DNA from: Porphyra umbilicalis
Taxonomy: Eukaryota > Rhodophyta > Bangiophyceae > Bangiales > Bangiaceae
Assembly (NCBI GenBank): GCA_002049455.2
Contig: KV919040.1
Location: 41,321-105,320 of the forward strand
Direction: 5' to 3'
Length of the DNA stretch: 64,000 nucleotides
The translations under genes and the position numbers were made by a program. The notes beneath the pieces were generated by a model that was given only the letters and a program-made list of their open reading frames with translations, did not search any database and was not told the origin of the DNA. Each line of letters starts with the position of its first letter. The stretch's first letter is position 1. Positions 20,994 through 32,680 of the stretch are shown piece by piece.

Positions 20994-21435
20994 GACTGCG
21001 CGCGTTGGGAAATGAGCGAGAAAGTGAAGGGGGGGGGGGGGGGTTGGTGTCAACACCATTTGGCGAGGGGTGCGCCGGTGCCCTTTTTTTTTTCTGCCTG
21101 GTTTTGGAGTGCGGGGCGTCGCACCGAGCTGTTCACCCCTCTTACGCGGAGCAGCGGTGGCGTCCCCGCGTCCTTTCATGTCCACTACTAGACGCCGCCG
21201 CGTCCGCAGGCAAGCCCGACTCTGAATTGTCATTCAGCCGACGGCCCCTCCACGCCCTCGACTGCCGGCCGCCCGTTTGGCTGTCCCCGCCGTGGGCCCT
21301 CCCCCGCCGACCGCGGCTGCCCGTGCCCGCGGCGGGGCCCCCACCAGCCGCGCTTGTGGCGGCGGGCCACCCGCCACGCCCGCCACGCCCGCCACGCCCC
21401 ATTCATGACCAACGGGCTTTTTTTTTGGACCGACA
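20994..21435. other. Intergenic, convergent 3' ends
   Basis: Starts after the Doa10-like stop. Contains a G run near 21030 and T runs near 21084 and 21418. No gene supported. Confidence 0.45.
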
Positions 21436-22107
21436 TCACCGTCGGTGGCGCAACCGCATCCGCGCCACCGCCGCCGCGTCGCCCGCAAAGACAAACTCGC
21501 GTGTGAGCCCCCCACGATCGGTGGGGGTGGACGCCTCGTTGCTTTGGGCGCGTCGTGTCCTGGACGGGGCGGATGAGCTCCACCACGACGCGCGCGCCGG
21601 ATCCGGTCGGCGCGCGTTGCCGTCGCTCGCAATGCCCGTGCGCTGCTGTTGTGTGTGCACGGGGGTGCCCGCCGCATTGGTGACGACGGCGCCGCTCAGC
21701 CCCCCAACGCCGTGCGGCCCCGCTGCCGCGCGTCGCTCATGGCGCAGGCCGCCGATGGAGAGGCCGTCAGACCCTCCATCGTACGGGGCGGCGGGCGGGG
21801 GCGGCGGCCGCCGCTCCGCCGCCCCCCGCGGCGGGCGCCGGCGTGCCGCAGCGGCGCGGCGTTGACGGCGCCGCCGCACGCCGCGCCGCGGCGCCCCGAC
21901 GCGGGGCGGTCCGCCACGTGTCTGCGACGCGCGCGCGCGTGGCGCCCGGTCGCCGTCAAGCGCCCGTGCGGGGTCGCTTGGCACACCCGCCGCCGCCGCT
22001 GCTATCGCTGCCGCCGCTGCCGCCACTGTCGCTGCCGCCGCCGCGGCGGGCGCCGCCGGGCGGCAGCGACCGGCGGCGGCCGTCGGCGCCCGCCCACCCA
22101 CCGCCAC
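21436..22107 (-). CDS. Possible C-terminal part of an unrecognised gene
   Basis: The minus-strand frame ending at 21436 gives a mixed-composition C-terminus (for example VVTNAAGTPVHTQQQRTG and GGLTREFVFAGDAAAVARM). This looks more like real protein than the other five frames. Upstream of 22107 the reading dissolves into Ala/Gly/Arg tracts and C runs, so no start or domain could be set. It may be the 3' part of a gene reaching to about 23.3 kb on the minus strand. No family recognised. Confidence 0.3.
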   Translation of the reverse strand: MAVGGRAPTAAAGRCRPAAPAAAAAATVAAAAAAIAAAAAGVPSDPARALDGDRAPRARASQTRGGPPRVGAPRRGVRRRRQRRAAAARRRPPRGAAERRPPPPPAAPYDGGSDGLSIGGLRHERRAAAGPHGVGGLSGAVVTNAAGTPVHTQQQRTGIASDGNARRPDPARASWWSSSAPSRTRRAQSNEASTPTDRGGLTREFVFAGDAAAVARMRLRHRR

Positions 22108-23619
22108 CGCCCGCTCGTGCCGCCGCGGCGGCGGCCGTCTCCGCGGCGGCCGTCGCCACGGCGGCCGGCGGTGCGCCGGCGGCGGGCACCTCTGGCGGCG
22201 GCGGCGCCCCCCCCCCTCGGCGGGGAACCCCCCCCCCCCCCCCCCCCCCCATCAACACGGCCGTCGCCGCCGCTCGCGCAGCGGCCCCGCGTGGGCGGCC
22301 GCCCGTCGCCACGGGTCGACCGGGCGGCACGGGCGGCGCGGCGGCGGCGCGCGGCACGCGCACGGCGGCGGCGGCCGCAGGCGACCCGCCGCCCCGCGCA
22401 CGCTGCGCGGCGGGGCGCCTGCGCGGCGACGGGGGGCGCGGGGCCACCCCCCGCCGGCGGCTGGCGGCGGACCGCACGCGTGGGGGCGACGCGGGCGGCC
22501 GGCGCGGCGGTGGCTGCCGCCGCCACACCCCCGCCGCCGCCGCCGCCGCCGCCGACGGCGCGGCGGGCACGCACGCGGGCGGGGGGTGTTTGGGCCCCGC
22601 CGCGAACGGGGAGCGGCGCCGCCTTTGACGCGCCGCGGCCGCAGCGCCGCCGGCACCGCAGCGTTTGCCGCCGTTGCCGTGCGCGTTCCCCCCCACCTTG
22701 TGGTCGGCGTCGACAAAAAAAAAAAAAAAAAAGGCGCGCCCGCACACCACCCCACCTGCTTCCACGTGAGAGCCCAATCGACGCCGTCGGCGGCTGTGCC
22801 GCACGAGCCAGCCGGTCCGCCCGTCCACGTCCACGGGCGGGCCGCGCCGCGGCGGAGCCGCCCGAGCGGGCGGACGGGTCCCCCGCGCGCGCGGGCGCCG
22901 ACGCGCCCAAAAAACGCCGGCAGCGGCCACACGCGGGTCGTCACCGACGGCGGGTGCCGGGGGGTCCGCCCCCGCCGCGCGGCGGCGGCCGCCGACCACC
23001 GGTCGCCGGCAAGGATTTTCATACAGGGCGCGGTCGCGCCGTCGTTGCCGGCGGTGGCCCCGACGGCAACGACCGTGGCGGCCTCTGGCGCAGGGGCAGA
23101 CGGCGGCGGCGGCGACGGTGGCGGCGGGGGCCACCGCGGCTGCGGACCCGGCCGGGGGACGGGCCCCATCGACGGGGGTGCGCGGGCAGGCGGCGCACCA
23201 CTGGCAGCGGCCGCCCCCCCTCCACACCCGCCGCCGGCGCGTCCCCAAGGAGCAGCTCGTTTGGGGGCTGCCACCCCCCCCCTCCCCCCCCCCCCCCCCC
23301 CAGCAGCAACGGTGGCGTTCCCCCCCCCCGCCGTCGCGCGCACGCCGCGGAGCAGCGCGACAGCCGCCTACCTCACCACCGTATGGTGGGTGCGGCGGCA
23401 GTCCAACGCGCGCCCCGGGCGGGTGTGCCCCCGCAGCGCCTCGGCGAGGGGGACGCCGCGCGGGGTCGGGCGCGGGCACGGCGCGGCGGGTCCCGCGTCA
23501 CCAAAAAAAAAAAAGAACCACAAAGCAAACGCAGGGGTCTCCCCGCCGCCGTGCCGGCGCCGGGGGTCTGTCCCCCCCCCCCCCCCCCCCCCCCCCGCGC
23601 TCCCCACCACCCGGGTCTG
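22108..23619. other. Homopolymer-rich region, coding status unresolved
   Basis: Dominated by G/C runs plus an A run at 22715-22732 and another near 23502-23513. A minus-strand patch with TVVAVGATAGNDGATAP followed by CMKILAGDRW (about 22990-23090) could be coding and might belong to the gene ending at 21436. The plus strand is also open for long stretches but reads as Arg/Pro-rich shadow. Nothing firm. Confidence 0.3.
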
Positions 23620-23955
23620 CTAGGAGCGCCGCCCCCCCCCCCCCCCCCCCCCCTCGACCCCCCGCCCCTCCGCGGCGGCGGCGGCCGCCGCCGCCGTGCC
23701 GACCAAGTAGGCGGCGCACACCCCCCCACCGCCGCAAGCACCCCCCCCGCGAGCAGCGCGTACCACACGCCGACAATGGCGGCGGCGAGCGCCGGCAGGC
23801 GCTCCCGCCAAATGTGGGCGACCGCCCACGGGCGGACGAGGCGGAGGGTGAGGGTGCCGCCCGCCACCTGCACCGCCGACGGTGAGAGCGTCAGCCGCAC
23901 GACCGTGACGGTCGTCGCGGCGGCGGCGCCGGCGTCGGCCGCCGCCGCCCCCCCC

Positions 23956-23997
<42 letters not shown>

Positions 23998-25080
23998 ACC
24001 CCGGCGGGCGCCCCGCGGCGGGGGGCGGCCGCAGCACGTCCCCCGCCGCCACGTCGACGGGTCCCGGGCGCAGCGGGAGCGCCACCGACACGGTTTGCGC
24101 CTCGGTGGCGACGCCGAGCAGCAGCGGCCCCGCCCACACGAGCGTCGTGAGCGTGCGCAGCAGCGGGGAGCGGTAGCGGAGCGCCACCGGCGCGGCCGCG
24201 TGGAGGGTGCACACGCCGCCGCCGCCGCCGCCGTCGACGGCGGCGGCCGCCGCGGCGGCCGCCGCCGCCTCGGCCGACACGGGGTCGGCGGCGGACCAGC
24301 CGCCGGGGGGGGGGGCCCCCGCCCACGAGGGCCACCACCACCCCCACCACCACCCCCACCACCCCCCCCCGACGCCCGGCGGCGGCGGCGGCGGCGGTGG
24401 TCACCGGCGGCGGGGGGCACGCCCCCCCCACCCCCCCGGGCGTCACGAGGGGCACGTGGCAAAGCGAGGCGGAGACGGCCGTCGCCGCCGCCGCCGCCAT
24501 ATTCGGCCCCGTCTCGGGGATGGCGAGCGCGAGCGTGGCGGTCACCGCCGTGGCCGGCGCGAGGCGGCCGACGGGCAGCGGCACCGCCGCCGTCGGCCCC
24601 CCCGGCGCGTCGTAGCGAAACGCCACGGGCGCGCTCACAGACGTGCGCCCGGCGGTCGCGTAGTAGGCGATAAAGGCGGGGGTGACGAGCGCGGCGGCGG
24701 TTGCGGCGGCGGCCGTCGACGCGGCCGCAGCGGCGGCGGCGGCGGCGGCGAGGCGCACCGTCGGGCCGCCCGCCCAGAGGCGGGTGTGGAGGAGGGGGGG
24801 GGGGGGGGGGGGGCGCCGCCGCGCCGCCGCGCCGACGGGGGGGGGGGGGGGGGCGCCGCCGGGGGGGGGGGCTCGCCGCCGCCGCCGCCGTGGCGGCGGG
24901 TGTTGCGACGGCCGCCGCCGCGGCGGCGGGTGCTGCAGCGGCGGCGGGTGCTGCAGCGGCGGCGGGTGCTGCAGCGACGGCGGGTGCTGCAGCGGCGGCG
25001 GGTGCTGCAGCGGCGGCCGCCGCACCAGTGGCAGGGGGGCGGTCGGGGGAAGCCGTGGTCGACCGTGGTCGCCGCCTCAT
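23620..25080 (-). CDS. Seipin (lipid droplet biogenesis protein)
   Basis: The minus-strand product matches seipin in order. It has an N-terminal hydrophobic Ala-rich helix leading into LVTPAFIAYYA. The luminal beta-sandwich includes LALAIPETGPN (family: LPESxxN), APVALRYRSPLLRTLTTLVW and LLGVATEAQTVSVALPL. A second membrane helix, ALAAAIVGVWYALLAGG, follows near the C-terminus. Seipin forms oligomers at ER-lipid droplet contacts. The ATG is at 25080 and opens an Ala/Pro repeat (see the 18-bp repeat). The frame changes several times, always in C or G runs (for example 24797-24870 and near 24360-24430). The stop at 23620 follows a G run and is uncertain. An Ala/Gly/Val-rich insertion lies within the luminal domain. 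Family assignment is confident; exact residues at the joins are not. Confidence 0.75.
24924..25016 (-). repeat. 18-bp coding repeat in seipin N-terminus
   Basis: Five near-identical copies of an 18-bp unit (plus strand ggcgggtgctgcagcggc) encode repeats of PAAAAA on the minus strand, just after the seipin start. Confidence 0.9.
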
Positions 25081-26851
25081 GGTGTTGGGAGGGGTGTGGA
25101 GGGGGGGGGGGGGGGGGGGTGGACAGGACGCGCGACGTGGTTGGCCGGCGGCGCCGGCGGGCGGGGAGGTCGGCTCGGCTGGGAACAACCGCAGAACGGT
25201 GCTCGGCCGCAACCGCAGATGGGGACGCCTCGGACAGCAAAAGGTTGCGGTTTGGGAGAGAGACGTCCAGGAAGGGGAGCAGACCGGAGGATGAAAGTGG
25301 CAGCAAGAGACAGGGAGAGGGACACGGGTGGGCGCGTCAGAGTCGCGAAGCGCCGTGGGCGCGTCAGAGTCACGAAGCGCCGTGCACGGCAACGCGGCTC
25401 CATCCTGTATGCCCCGTGAGAGACTTCCAAATACAGCCTAAGCCTGTAGCAATGAAACGGTATATTAACATTCATATGTTTGAGCATCTCAGGAAGGAAT
25501 GGCTCTTCGAATGTCCGTATGTACCAGTGCTTCGTGGACAAGGGAACATTTGAGGAAGAGTGGACACAGTGGTTGTTGCCTTTTCAATGAGTATCCCGTC
25601 AGTAAGCATTTTTTCGGGTATGAGTCCTGGCGTACTTGCACTCATGCATTTTATCAGACCATTCCGACCCAAACTCATTGGCACGACCGCCTCACCCTCG
25701 TACCCATACCAGAAAAAAAGTAAGTATTTTGCGGCACCCGATGAGTGGCTGAGAGCGTTTCTATATCCAGGTCCCACGGACAGCCCAAGCACAGCGCGCT
25801 AGCAGCCCCATGCATAGGTGTCAGCGCATGAAAGTGCAACAGGACTGGCGCGCGGGCGGGGCTGACCACAGAGGCGCGGCAGTAATCGCGCGTGGGCTGG
25901 GGGGTCATGCGCTCCCGCTCGTGGCCGTCAAGCAGACAGTGGCCACCTGATCAGGCGTCGTGACATCCAGGCTTTACCAGCCTGCGTTTCCGGATTTTCG
26001 ACCGGCAGGCAACCGCCACGGGTGCCAGGGATCGTTGCACGTCACGGAACGACCGTTCGTATGAGGCTGTCAGCCCCAGCTCTGGTGAACAAGAGACATT
26101 CTGGGGCGCCCGAAGCTGTCATTCGTTTTCACCCTCATCTGCTTCCCAGCCAGGTGCCCATTGAGAGCCATCAGCTCCTGTGGTGCCTGCCAGTGCTTGC
26201 TGACGTGTCTCAGGCGTTCGTTACGACGTTGTCAGCTTTGCTGACACACCACTTATGGACGGCTGAGGCGCTACATTTCCGGGAAAGGAGCCTCAGATTT
26301 GTTCACCGATCTGGATCAGAACCGGGCATGCGCTGACCGCTTCCGGCTGCTCAATGCCAGCAGCGCAAATATCCATGCGAGCCTGTGCCGTGCAGGATGG
26401 GACATTCCACGCCTCGCAGTGTCAGCACGTGGGCGACACCGGTAGCCGTGCTGGACCAATCTGATTCGTTTATTTATCCACTTCGTCTGGGACCGCACGA
26501 TCCGTTGCCAGGCCTGGCCTGCGGCACTGGGCTGTCGGCACTGATGATGGATCGAGAAGCCGCTCGGTGGCCGTGGCCATGCTGTTCGCGCAGACGACAG
26601 GCGCTCAGCTGACAGTGCTTTCCGAAGGCCTTCTCCACGTCGCTCATCGAGAGCGCACCGCCGTTCTTGACTGCGAAAACGCGTGGCTACGCCCACAACG
26701 CAGCGCTGGGATCCGTGCGGTATGACTTTTCACCGGCACGGCGCGGATCCTGCAACCAGGTACTGCCAAGCGCCGCAGTGGACCCGACAACCTTCATCGC
26801 CTGACTCGTAGAGCTCAACTCAACAGGGGACACACCCACTCACCCGCAGCC
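25081..26851. other. Intergenic; left flank of the hAT element
   Basis: GC drops sharply from about 25400. No gene, RNA or repeat could be supported. The left terminus of the hAT element probably lies here but I could not pair it with a right end. Confidence 0.45.
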
Positions 26852-29480
26852 ATGTCCATGCTATCGGGTTTCAGCCACCCTGCGGCGGGCTCCGGCGGCT
26901 TCTCTTCTACCCCCCCCACTATCCCCCCGAGTACCTCCGACGATGAGGAGGCCCCTGCGCCGCGGACGCCCGCACGTTTGAACAAGCGGCCCCTGAGTAC
27001 AGGCGCTACCGCGGGGGACGAGACCATGTCATTTGCAGACTTTGCACGGGAGGTCTTGAACATCACCCGGACGATCACTGTCCCGGCTGTCCCGGCGTCC
27101 CTCGAGTACAAGAACCAGACATGGACGGTCAACGCGGCGGCTCGGGCGCGGTCGAAGCGGTATCCGCTGTGGTCGCTGGTGGATCTCTACACGGCGGGCG
27201 ACAGCGAAGACGTGGTCGCGCGTTGCGGAGTGTGCGCGCTCAACGGCGTCGTTACCGTCATCTTCATCAAGAGCGGGGTCTCTTCCAACGGTACGAAGCA
27301 CTATGAGGCGACGGCGAACTGGCGGGCGTCGGAATCTCGGCGTGGAGACTACTTGCGTGCCGCGCTGTACTTGGCAAAAAAATATCAAGGGCGGCGCTCG
27401 GACTCGCCTCACGGCCCCAGACGGCTCCATCACCAAGTTCTTGCGACCGGCGGATCGTCGGGAGCATCACCTGAGGTTTTTCATCATGCAGGTGATGACG
27501 TCGTCGTCGCCCGCGTTTGCTAGCAATGACTTTGTGCGCGCCTTACTCGCCGGCTTCCGGGTCAGCTACGCCCCGCCAGCCAACAACACCCTCGTCCACC
27601 ACCTTACCGAGATCGCAGCCTACGTGGCGACGGACCTGCAGCGTTCGCTGGCGGACATCGCCGAGGCGTACGGCTGCATCCCTTGGGCGCACGTCTCTAC
27701 AGATATGTGAAAGGCGCGGCACTCTCGGGAAAGCTACGGAGCCATCATCATTCGCTACATGGACCTGGACACCCTCTTGGCCACTGAGATGTCGCTGGGC
27801 GTATGGCGGTTCCCTGGCAAGCACGACCACCTGAGCATCCAGACCTGCCTGATCGCGCAGCTGGCCTCGTTCAACTTGGCTGTGTCTGACGTGGTCTCGT
27901 CCACTACGGACGCCGGTGCCAACGTCAAGGAAGCACTGGACGAGCTCGGTCCCGCGTGGATTGCCTGCGTCGCCCACGGGCTCCACAATGCGGTCCGCCA
28001 CGCCCTCGGAGCATCCGGCGAAACGCCCAATCGTCGGGCGGCGCAAGTGATGGCGGGCGGGCGCCGCGCGCAGCGCGTTCGGGTGGCGTGTCGGAACGCA
28101 CCAGCCAATGAGCTTCTTGGTCGGCTTCGGGCGACTGTGCGATTTTTTCAACATTCCGACGCAGCGGCTCAGCAGATGAGTGTTCTCCCAATCGCCGAGG
28201 ATCCCGCCATTCGCCGTCTTCAGTCCGAGATGGCCACCCTCTGGGGCTCGACCTACCTCTCTCTGAGCCGCCTGTACACCGCGTGGCCGCGCGTCACCGC
28301 CTTCTTCCGATCTCCCCCCCTAACCGCGGACCAGCGGGAGCGGCGTGTGCTTCACTGGGACTGGAACCAGCTGCGCTACGTGATTGCCGTCCTCGCCCCC
28401 GCGTACGACCTGACAAAGTCGGTCCAGAGCGCGACGGCGACGCTGGCAGAAGTATTCCCCCTGCTGGTATCCCTGCAGCACACCTTGCAGCAGGATGTCA
28501 TCCAGGCGCCCAAGTATCCGGAGTTGCCGTAGGCCGTCGGCGCAGCCGCTATCGAGGCCTACCTGGTGTCCAGCGCCGATGTGGCCGTCATGGAGATTGA
28601 CAACCGCCTCTACCTGAACAACTCGACGCACGTGGAAGTTGTGGCCGGGCGCGAGTACCTTTGTGAGGCGGCGCGGCAGACGGTGTACGTGTTGCGGCAG
28701 GAGTTGGACCGCATCTATTTCAACCCGCAGGACGAGTCCAAGAACTGGCTTGAAAACCCTGCTATTTTGAAAGCGGTGGTGCTCTCTCCGGGAGGCGTGA
28801 AGCTTCTGAGGGATGTTTCTGAGTGGATCGGCTGCGACAACCCGGCACCAGGCGTGTTGGAGGCGGTGAAGTGGGCGGCGGAGGGGTCGTACGGCGCGGA
28901 AGACGTCTCCAAATTGTCGCAGACCGCGGCCACGGCGACGGCAGACGGCCATGGCGCACCCGTGTCAGACGAGCGCGCTGCCGCTCGGTCAGTACTGCTG
29001 ACATGGAAAGGACGGGCTGGAGCGGATGCGTCGCCGGCTGTGGCGGCTCCCGGGGCACAACGTGTTGTGCAAGATGAGGTCGACAACTTTTCACGGCTGT
29101 CTCAAACGACGGCAGAAACGAGCGCCCTGTCGTTTAGGGGGCGGAACCGTCAACAATTTCCGGCTCTCTTCCCTCTTGCCGCGTCTGCGATTGGTGCGGC
29201 GGCATCTTCTGCATCTTGCGAGCGTGAGTTTTGGATCGCTGGGCGTCTCGTGCGGCCTGAGCGGTCAAGCCTGTCAGTCACCAGCGTTGAGATGCACTCC
29301 CTCGTTGCCGCCAACGCCGACGTGCTTCCAACCGATGCGCCGCAGTGCATCCCCTCTCTGACACACGCGGCTGCTGCTGCGTTCCGGTCTGGGACGAACA
29401 CGTACGTGCCCGCGGCAGGGGACGGGGAGGAGGAAGAGCACTGGACGAGCGGGACAGACGAGGGGGAGTTTGATGATTGA
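26852..29480 (+). pseudogene. Degenerate hAT-superfamily transposase
   Basis: Reads as one ancestral transposase from the ATG at 26852. Near the N-terminus there is a BED-finger-like segment (YPLWSLVDLYT...RCGVC). Then come SSTTDAGANVKEAL, which fits the second catalytic Asp block, and WIACVAHGLHNAV, the CxxH insertion motif. At the C-terminus FPALFPLAASAIG, ASCEREFWIAGRLV and HSLVAANADV form the hAT dimerisation region. The frame is broken once, near a run of seven A at about 27376-27382. It also has two in-frame stops: TGA at 27708-27710, where a Trp is expected before KARHSRESYG, and TAG at 28530-28532. The protein cannot be made in full. Terminal repeats and the 8-bp target duplication were not found. 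Confidence 0.85.
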
Positions 29481-29804
29481 CAACGCGCGCCTGGTGTGAG
29501 CAATGAGTGTTAGAGCTGCCTGAACACACGATATCTTCGTTTGTAATCGATACCTGCTTTCATATTTCCATGGTCCGCGCGTAGCAGCAATGGCGTGTCT
29601 CAACAGTGGAGGTCGCGCACCGTTATGGATGTTGATATTCGTTGGCTGCGTACGGGTACCGAAGTGACAGATGAGGGTGATGGTGTGCACGTGTGGTCGA
29701 CTCTTCCTGGCAAAGTGAACAAAGGCCAACATGCACGCACATAGATCAGCACACTCACGCGTCCTGAGAACCCTTGTCACTTTATGGAACGCACTGGTTG
29801 GTGG
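29481..29804. other. Spacer between hAT remnant and pogo-like element
   Basis: AT-richer, no gene. Probably holds the right end of the hAT element. Confidence 0.4.
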
Positions 29805-29833
29805 TACAGTCAAAATCCGCTTATATGGCACCC
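29805..29833. repeat. Left terminal inverted repeat of the pogo-like element
   Basis: Reads TACAGTCAAAATCCGC followed by TTATATGGCACCC. Matches the complement of the right end, with two mismatches in the first 15 bases and a gap before the second block. Confidence 0.8.
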
Positions 29834-30332
29834 TTGGGCACTTTTTAGCCCCTGTTCCAGAGATGCATTCTTGTGGCTCGATGCACGGGAGCTGCCCCGA
29901 ATCACTGGCGATCGTTCCTGGTTCGGCCAAGATCGCGGCTGGAGGCAGCTTCCAGACACTCTCTATTGTACATTCTGAGACAAAAACCGGGCTGTCTGCC
30001 TTTTGTCGATCGCCCCGGGAAGCAACCAAATACTTGTGGAAGCGTATTTGATGCTGGCTCCCGTGTGCTGTGTCATCGTGCAACAGCGGCCACACGGCCA
30101 AGTCTCAACAGAAACGTGCAGCAGACGAGTCGACTTCGCGAAGAACGTGCCACACACCCACGCCTCGACCTGCGTTCCGAGACGCCCACGTCTCGCCCTT
30201 CCGCCCCCTGCTTGCCCACCCCGCATCCATGAATTTGACCGAGCCATAGCAAAGCCAGCCAGACTGTCATCACCTTCTGATTCTGCACGTGCAGGAGAAA
30301 GAGAAGTGAGAAAAAGAAAGAAAGATGCTCAT

Positions 30333-32680
30333 TCATTGTCGCTGTCAGCGGGGTCCTCAATGCGGTTGTCGGCCACGCCGTCCCCCCCCCCCCCTTCTCA
30401 AAAACAATCCTGTCCGCCGTAGCAGCTCGCACTTCCTCGTTGTCCTCCTCCGTCAGCCAGCTCTGTACGGCCATCTCCCGCACAGGCTCCGAGTCCTCCC
30501 CAAAGGCCTGCTCCCCAAAGCCACAGCCCGACATCAAACTCACCACTCGAGAGCATGCGGCAAAATGGTAGACTTGACCCAGAAATGTGCAATCGTAGAC
30601 GGCTCGACGGCATTCCATTCCTCCTTGAAAATATCCGCCGCATCTTGAAGATGGGCGGCCGCACCATTTCGGACTCAACGTATCACGACGGGTGCGGCGC
30701 GCGTGCGCGCGCGTCGACACGTTGGCTGCTGATCATTTGGGGCGGCTGGCCAGTCAGATGGCCAGCCCCAAATGCCTGGTCCAACCGCAGCCGCAGACGG
30801 ATTGGTTCCCCCACCCGGCACAGCCACAGAAGGTGCTCCGTCGGCAGCGGGCTCGGAAGCACAGTCAATCCCATCGGTCGTTGGGCCACCGGCTTGCGCT
30901 TCGGCTGCCGATGCGGCCGTTGGTGGGGTGGTTCGAGAATCTTCTGCAGCGACCGCACGGCTCGCTGCGCTGCGCGCCGCCCGCCGAATATCTATCCGCA
31001 AGGCGCGCCGCACCGCCGCGCGCTGAACGTTCGGGTCTGCCCCCGCAGATTAGAGGATGAGCGGCTGCTCGTTGGCCGCATCGCTGGCAACAGGCCACCA
31101 ACCGTTCGCCGGCAACCACCCACCGACGCCCAATCCGCCACCCGATGCCGCAACGGGTGCTTTGGACGTCAGACCCGCCGTCCTTGCACCGGTCGGTGTC
31201 CCCGCGGGCACCGCCCCACCCAGAACCGCGTCAGCGGGCCCGCCTCCTATAGCGGCGCCTGCAGTTGACAGCTGCGTTGGCGGCGCGGGCGCGGGCGGCG
31301 CGAGCGTGGGCGGCGCAGGCGCTGTGGGCGCCGTGGATCCCGCGGGCGCGGCGGGTGGCTCTGGCGCGGCGGGCGATACGGGAGGCGCGGGCGCCGCTGC
31401 ATTGGCGAGAGGCACGGGCATCGCTGCTTTCGTCGCAGGCCCCACAGCCTTGGCCGCTGCCCGTGAGCCCAGCCCCGACGATGAGGCGGCACCCGCCGTT
31501 GTTCAGTCGCCCACCGGGAAGGCACCCACGACCAGGTCTAAAAGCCGCCGCTTGTACCGCCGTTTCAAACACGCGATGATACCCAAGTCCAGCGGCTGGA
31601 AGACAGATGTAAAGTTCGGTGGAAGAGGGATGAACTTGACATGGGCGCTCTCGAGTTCGTCGTGTGCCCCACAATTATCGGAGATCAGGGCCACCAGGAG
31701 AGTAGTGCGGGCTCGTACAGCGGGAAGAAAAACGGTATCAAACCAGTACTTGAACACATCCCCATCCATCCACGCACTCTGTTGGGAGAAGTACGAAAGG
31801 GGGCACGCGTGACGGGGGGCCTTGAAGCACTTGGGCTGCTTGGCCTTGCCAGTCATGGCAACCGGAATCTTGTGGCTCCCCGTAGCGTTGTACGCCAATA
31901 CGAGGGTGACGCGGTCTTTAGATTTCATAGCCTTAGTGCCTCGTGCCTGCCGTCGCTGGCCCTCTTCCTCGTACGCCCGATTTGGGATGCATCCATGTTG
32001 TAGCTTCGATCGGCCGGGTAGGACTCAAGTTGTGCACGGATCTGCGCGATGCGCGGCGCCGCCGCCTCCGTATCCGCCGACCCGCCTTGACCCTAGAGCG
32101 CCACATTTCGGAGGTGGTGGCGGGCTCCCCAGTTCTAGATGAAATGCGGGGACCCCTTAAAGCCCGTCGCACCCAGCTCCCTGGCAATCCGCCGGGCGCG
32201 GGCCTCTAGAAGGCTCCCAGACACTGGGAGGTGCCGCGTGCCCACCAGTTGGAGCGCCTTGTACAAGTCCCAAAGTCCCTGGGATACCTGCTCAAAGTAG
32301 GACCGCCGCAAGCGGGTGGACGTCAGGTCTTCCGCCGCCGCTGCGCGGCGCTTGTACTCATCCCGCTTGTCGTAGATATCTCGGGCGGCCTACATGCTAA
32401 TGTTGACTTGAAACATGTCTAGTGTTTCTGCCCACGTGTGGCCAGCGTCCTTGATGTCAATAAGGGCGAGTTTATCCCCTAACGGCACGGAAGTACGGGG
32501 CTTACGTCGCGTTGCCGACCGCGCACGCTAAACACCCCGGCTACGCCTAGAGCCGCCCCGCCCGCGCCCCGCTCCGCCCCGCCCTTGACCCGCGCCGCCA
32601 CGCCCGCGCGCTGCGCCGCCACCCTGGCCGCGTCCGGAGGCGGCACGACCACCAGCACCTTTCCCCGCCACATCCGACAT
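30333..32680 (-). pseudogene. Pogo/Tigger-type DDE transposase, degenerate
   Basis: From an ATG at 32680: an Arg/Gly-rich N-terminus, then a CENP-B-like helix-turn-helix (KLALIDIKDAGHTWAETLDM). A second DNA-binding part follows (LGATGFKGSPHFI). The DDE core has the first Asp in YNMDAS (family YNMDET), the second in SDNCGAHDE and the third in FQPLDLGII. At the far end EEWNAVEPSTIAHFWVKSTILP is the conserved tail of Tigger proteins, and the acidic end DPADSDNE stops at 30333. Broken by stops (TAG in the N-terminal HTH, another TAG after SPHFI, TGA at 31503, TAA near 31050), by frame shifts around 31930-32100 and by a run of 12 C near 30385. About 270 residues of Ala/Pro-rich sequence separate the core from the tail. 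Inactive. Confidence 0.83.

Noticed and set aside
22715-22732. Run of 18 A considered as the poly(A) tail of a retrocopy
   Set aside because: No reverse transcriptase, processed gene or target duplication beside it; other unrelated homopolymers surround it.
21649-24150. 833-codon plus-strand open frame
   Set aside because: Almost wholly Arg/Pro/Ala, antisense to seipin and the minus-strand candidate; no recognisable protein feature.
31057-31812. Ala/Gly-rich plus-strand frame
   Set aside because: Lies antisense to the pogo transposase core and linker; the minus strand carries the DDE motifs.
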